From contig WRAL01000043.1 in assembly GCA_009780285.1 (NCBI GenBank), positions 1 through 8,716 of the forward strand: a stretch of DNA of 8,716 bases, written 5' to 3'. Source of the DNA: Treponema sp. GTDB lineage: Bacteria > Spirochaetota > Spirochaetia > Treponematales > Breznakiellaceae. The position numbers and the translations under genes are program-made. The stretch's first letter is position 1; each line of letters starts with the position of its first letter. Positions 6,671-8,716 of this stretch are shown one piece after another. Below the pieces are notes generated by a model that was not told the DNA's origin, ran no database searches, and worked only from the letters and a program-made list of their open reading frames with translations.

Positions 6671-6697
6671 GGCCAAAGCGCCAAAGGCGCTTTGGCC
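6671..6697. repeat. 12-bp perfect palindrome
   Basis: GGCCAAAGCGCC, loop AAA, GGCGCTTTGGCC form a perfect 12-bp inverted repeat. No T run follows on either strand. It is separated by only two bases from the next palindrome, which suggests one compound repetitive element. Confidence 0.75.
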
Positions 6698-6699
6698 TC

Positions 6700-6737
6700 G
6701 GAGTTTGTAGGCGGGCTAAAGCCCGCCTACAAACTCC
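6700..6737. repeat. 17-bp perfect palindrome, REP-like
   Basis: GGAGTTTGTAGGCGGGC, loop TAAA, GCCCGCCTACAAACTCC is a perfect 17-bp inverted repeat with a 4-base loop. Palindromes with a GTAGGCGGGC core are, to my recollection, common as dispersed intergenic repeats in some bacterial genomes. This may be a local copy of such a family, but one window cannot show that it is repeated. Confidence 0.8.
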
Positions 6738-6773
6738 ACGCATGGTTGCCCAGAATCAAAGCCCCGCCAACCT

Positions 6774-6802
6774 AAAACCGCCGGGCCAAGCCCGGCGGTT
6801 TT
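6774..6802. terminator. Bidirectional terminator-like hairpin, copy 2, probably ending the oxidoreductase operon
   Basis: AAAACCGCCGGGC, loop CAA, GCCCGGCGGTTTT is a perfect 13-bp stem, with five T on the plus strand (6799-6803) and four T on the minus strand. It lies about 100 bases after the gamma stop. It is flanked by the same CAACCTAAAA (6768-6777) and TTTTTCCTACAG (6799-6810) as the hairpin at 6589-6627. Confidence 0.75.
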
Positions 6803-6835
6803 TCCTACAGAAGTCCAAGATTCCCTTCACGAATG

Positions 6836-6867
6836 CCCTGCGGCCCGCGCGCCCGCCAGCCGCAGGG
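6836..6867. repeat. 9-bp stem with 14-base GC-rich loop
   Basis: CCCTGCGGC (6836-6844) pairs perfectly with GCCGCAGGG (6859-6867). It lies 38 bases past the gamma stop on the minus strand and has no T run, so it may be an mRNA 3' structure rather than a terminator. Confidence 0.55.
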
Positions 6868-6873
6868 GGCCAC

Positions 6874-6917
6874 GGATCAAAGGTCCTAGATCAAAAGGCT
6901 CTAGATCAAAAGGCCGC
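6874..6917. repeat. Three tandem 14-15 base units across the gamma-subunit stop codon
   Basis: Units at 6874-6887, 6888-6902 and 6903-6917 share GATCAAA(A)GG (full unit AGATCAAAAGGCTCT). The third copy contains the last codons and TGA stop of the gamma gene (stop at 6906-6908). The others lie just downstream, as expected from slipped-strand duplication of the gene end. Confidence 0.7.
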
Positions 6918-7450
6918 GAGGCCCTCCATTCCTTCCTTTATCGCCCGCACATTCAGCGGCACCATGTCCTTGCTGCGGCTTTTGGCGAAGCGCTGCTGGA
7001 GAACGGCGGTAACGTCCTCCAGGCTGAACATTTCGGTCTTTTTTATAAAGCCGGCAAGCATCACCATGTTCGCCACGCGGGGGTTGCCCACCCGCACGGC
7101 GATGTTTGTCGCGTCAATCTCCAGAACCTCAAGCCCGGGCGCCTCGGGCCGCTCCGTTACTATGGAAGAATTCGTCAGAACGAGGCCGCCGCTCTTCATT
7201 TTAGGAAGGAATTTGTCCAGCGACGGGCCGTTCATGGCGCAAAGGATGTCTATGTCGGAGAGCACTAAGGGGCTGCCTATAACCCGGTCGGAGACAATAA
7301 CGGCGCAGTTGGCCGTGCCCCCGCGCATTTCCGCGCCGTAGGACGGTATCCAGGTAACGTTCCTGCCCTTCTCCATCGCGATCGCCGCCACCACCTCGCC
7401 AAGGGTCAGCACGCCCTGGCCGCCAAAGCCGGAAAAAACCATTCTTGTCG

Positions 7451-7454
<4 letters not shown>
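6906..7454 (-). CDS. 2-oxoacid:ferredoxin oxidoreductase, gamma subunit
   Basis: The 182-residue product is the gamma (catalytic-domain) subunit of a multisubunit, TPP-dependent 2-oxoacid:ferredoxin oxidoreductase. These enzymes oxidatively decarboxylate a 2-oxoacid to an acyl-CoA while reducing ferredoxin in the cytoplasm. The signature FSGFGGQGVLT (7-17) opens the protein. PSYGAEMRGGTANC (37-50) is the conserved active-site/CoA-side motif of the family, and a C-terminal helix ends in LNVRAIKEGMEGL. Length is the family norm of about 180. Its ATG (7452-7454) overlaps the beta stop as ATGA, so translation is coupled. The subunit type is certain. The substrate (branched-chain oxoacid, 2-oxoglutarate or pyruvate) is inferred only from the VorB-like alpha partner. 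Confidence 0.93.
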
Positions 7455-8202
<748 letters not shown>

Positions 8203-8203
<1 letters not shown>

Positions 8204-8716
8204 TACTTTGTCCCCCGCGCAACTTCCAGCGCCTTGGCGACTATCTCCGCCGGCTCGAAAATCGAGCCTCCCGCGCGGCCGTAAAAATGAACAGGCTTCC
8301 TTCCCTCAAGCCCCAGACGAACGTCCTCGAGCATCTGGCCCATCGAAAGCTCTATCACCAGGACGTTCTTTACGGAGCCCGGCAGATTTTTGAAGACGCC
8401 GTAAGGAAAGGGCCACAGGCTTATCGGCCGGATAAGGCCGGCCTTAACGCCCTGCCTTCCGAGCTCCTCGATGGCGTTCAGCGCGATGCGCGCCGGAGAG
8501 CCGTAGGCCACAATCGCTATCTCGTCGCCCTCCTTCACCGAACTTTCCACCATCACCTCGTTCTCGATGATCTTGTCGTAGACCCTGAAGCGGTCGACGA
8601 TCATCTTTTCCAGCCCTTCCGCCAACAGATTAATGGAAGAAACCGCGTTGCAGGGCCGGGAGCCGGAATCGCCGTTGGCCGCCCAGGGCTTTTCCACCGG
8701 CGCGACCGGCCGGGCC
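8203..8716 (-). CDS. vorB: 2-oxoacid:ferredoxin oxidoreductase, alpha subunit (VorB-like), C-terminal part
   Basis: This is the last 170 codons of an alpha subunit that is normally about 350 residues; the N-terminal pyrimidine-binding domain lies beyond base 8716. The frame is open to the edge (ARPVAPVEKPW...), so the GTG at 8695-8697 is internal and should not be taken as a start. The transketolase C-terminal-like domain shows IVAYGSPARIA, GLIRPISLWPFP, VLVIELSMGQMLEDVRL and VHFYGRAGG. These are characteristic of the VorB (3-methyl-2-oxobutanoate dehydrogenase) branch. The stop TAA overlaps the beta ATG by one base. A ferredoxin-like delta subunit commonly precedes alpha in such operons and would lie outside the window. 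The symbol follows common annotation of this branch; the real substrate might instead be 2-oxoglutarate or another 2-oxoacid. Confidence 0.9.

Larger units (their letters stand above)
6528..6905. other. Palindrome-rich intergenic spacer without genes
   Basis: This 378-base gap separates the oxidoreductase operon from the DUF4125 cassette. It holds two terminator-like hairpins (6589-6627 and 6774-6802), two long perfect palindromes (6671-6697 and 6700-6737), a 9-bp stem with a 14-base loop (6836-6867) and short tandem repeats (6874-6917). The 60 bases nearest the DUF4125 start contain its ribosome site, but I found no convincing promoter there. A long plus-strand frame across this region and antisense to the gamma gene is a composition artefact. 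Confidence 0.7.

Noticed and set aside
6583..6917. CRISPR array in the repeat-rich spacer
   Set aside because: Repeats are palindromes of different sequence and adjacent short tandem units, not one direct repeat alternating with unique spacers of uniform length; no cas gene is present.
6463..7341. Plus-strand frame of 292 codons through the palindrome cluster and antisense to the gamma subunit
   Set aside because: It would translate terminators and palindromes, starts inside DUF4125 antisense and shows no family motif.

Overview
This looks like a bacterial chromosomal segment in which every supported gene lies on the minus strand, so transcription runs from base 8716 towards base 1. The host was probably an anaerobe. 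The right end carries a multisubunit, ferredoxin-dependent 2-oxoacid oxidoreductase (2-oxoisovalerate/VorB type), an enzyme class typical of fermentative anaerobes. GTG and CTG starts, ATGA/TAATG overlaps and clear Shine-Dalgarno sequences are ordinary bacterial features. I cannot assign a phylum.

Region A (8716 down to 6906): the C-terminal half of the alpha subunit, the complete TPP-binding beta subunit and the complete gamma subunit. They are packed with 1- and 4-base overlaps. Region B (6905-6528, no gene): a dense run of palindromes. It includes two terminator-like hairpins with different stems inside identical flanks, a 17-bp perfect inverted repeat, a 12-bp perfect inverted repeat, and three tandem 14-15 bp units that run across the gamma stop codon.

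Region C (6527 down to 3097): a tight four-gene cassette of a DUF4125 protein, a TPR protein, a DUF4037 nucleotidyltransferase-like protein and an NAD(P)-binding extended SDR. The first three overlap by 4 bases each, as ATGA and CTGA. The third overlap implies that the DUF4037 gene starts at a CTG, 29 codons upstream of its first conventional start codon. The cassette is visibly more AT-rich than its neighbours. No function is established for it, and it is the best candidate here for an undescribed system.

Region D (3003 down to 1432): an exported lipoprotein 5'-nucleotidase/UshA-family phosphoesterase, followed by a strong GC hairpin. Region E (1431-965, no gene): several palindromes, including a pair of inverted 17-base repeats around a central hairpin, possibly a degenerate small mobile or repeat element. 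Region F (964 down to 1, continuing off the left edge): the N-terminal 321 codons of a DinG/YoaA-like DEAH helicase with Walker A, iron-sulfur cysteines and DEAH box.

The oxidoreductase genes form one complex and the DUF cassette is presumably one functional unit. The nucleotidase and helicase look like independent housekeeping genes. All family calls come from reading motifs by eye; no database search was run.
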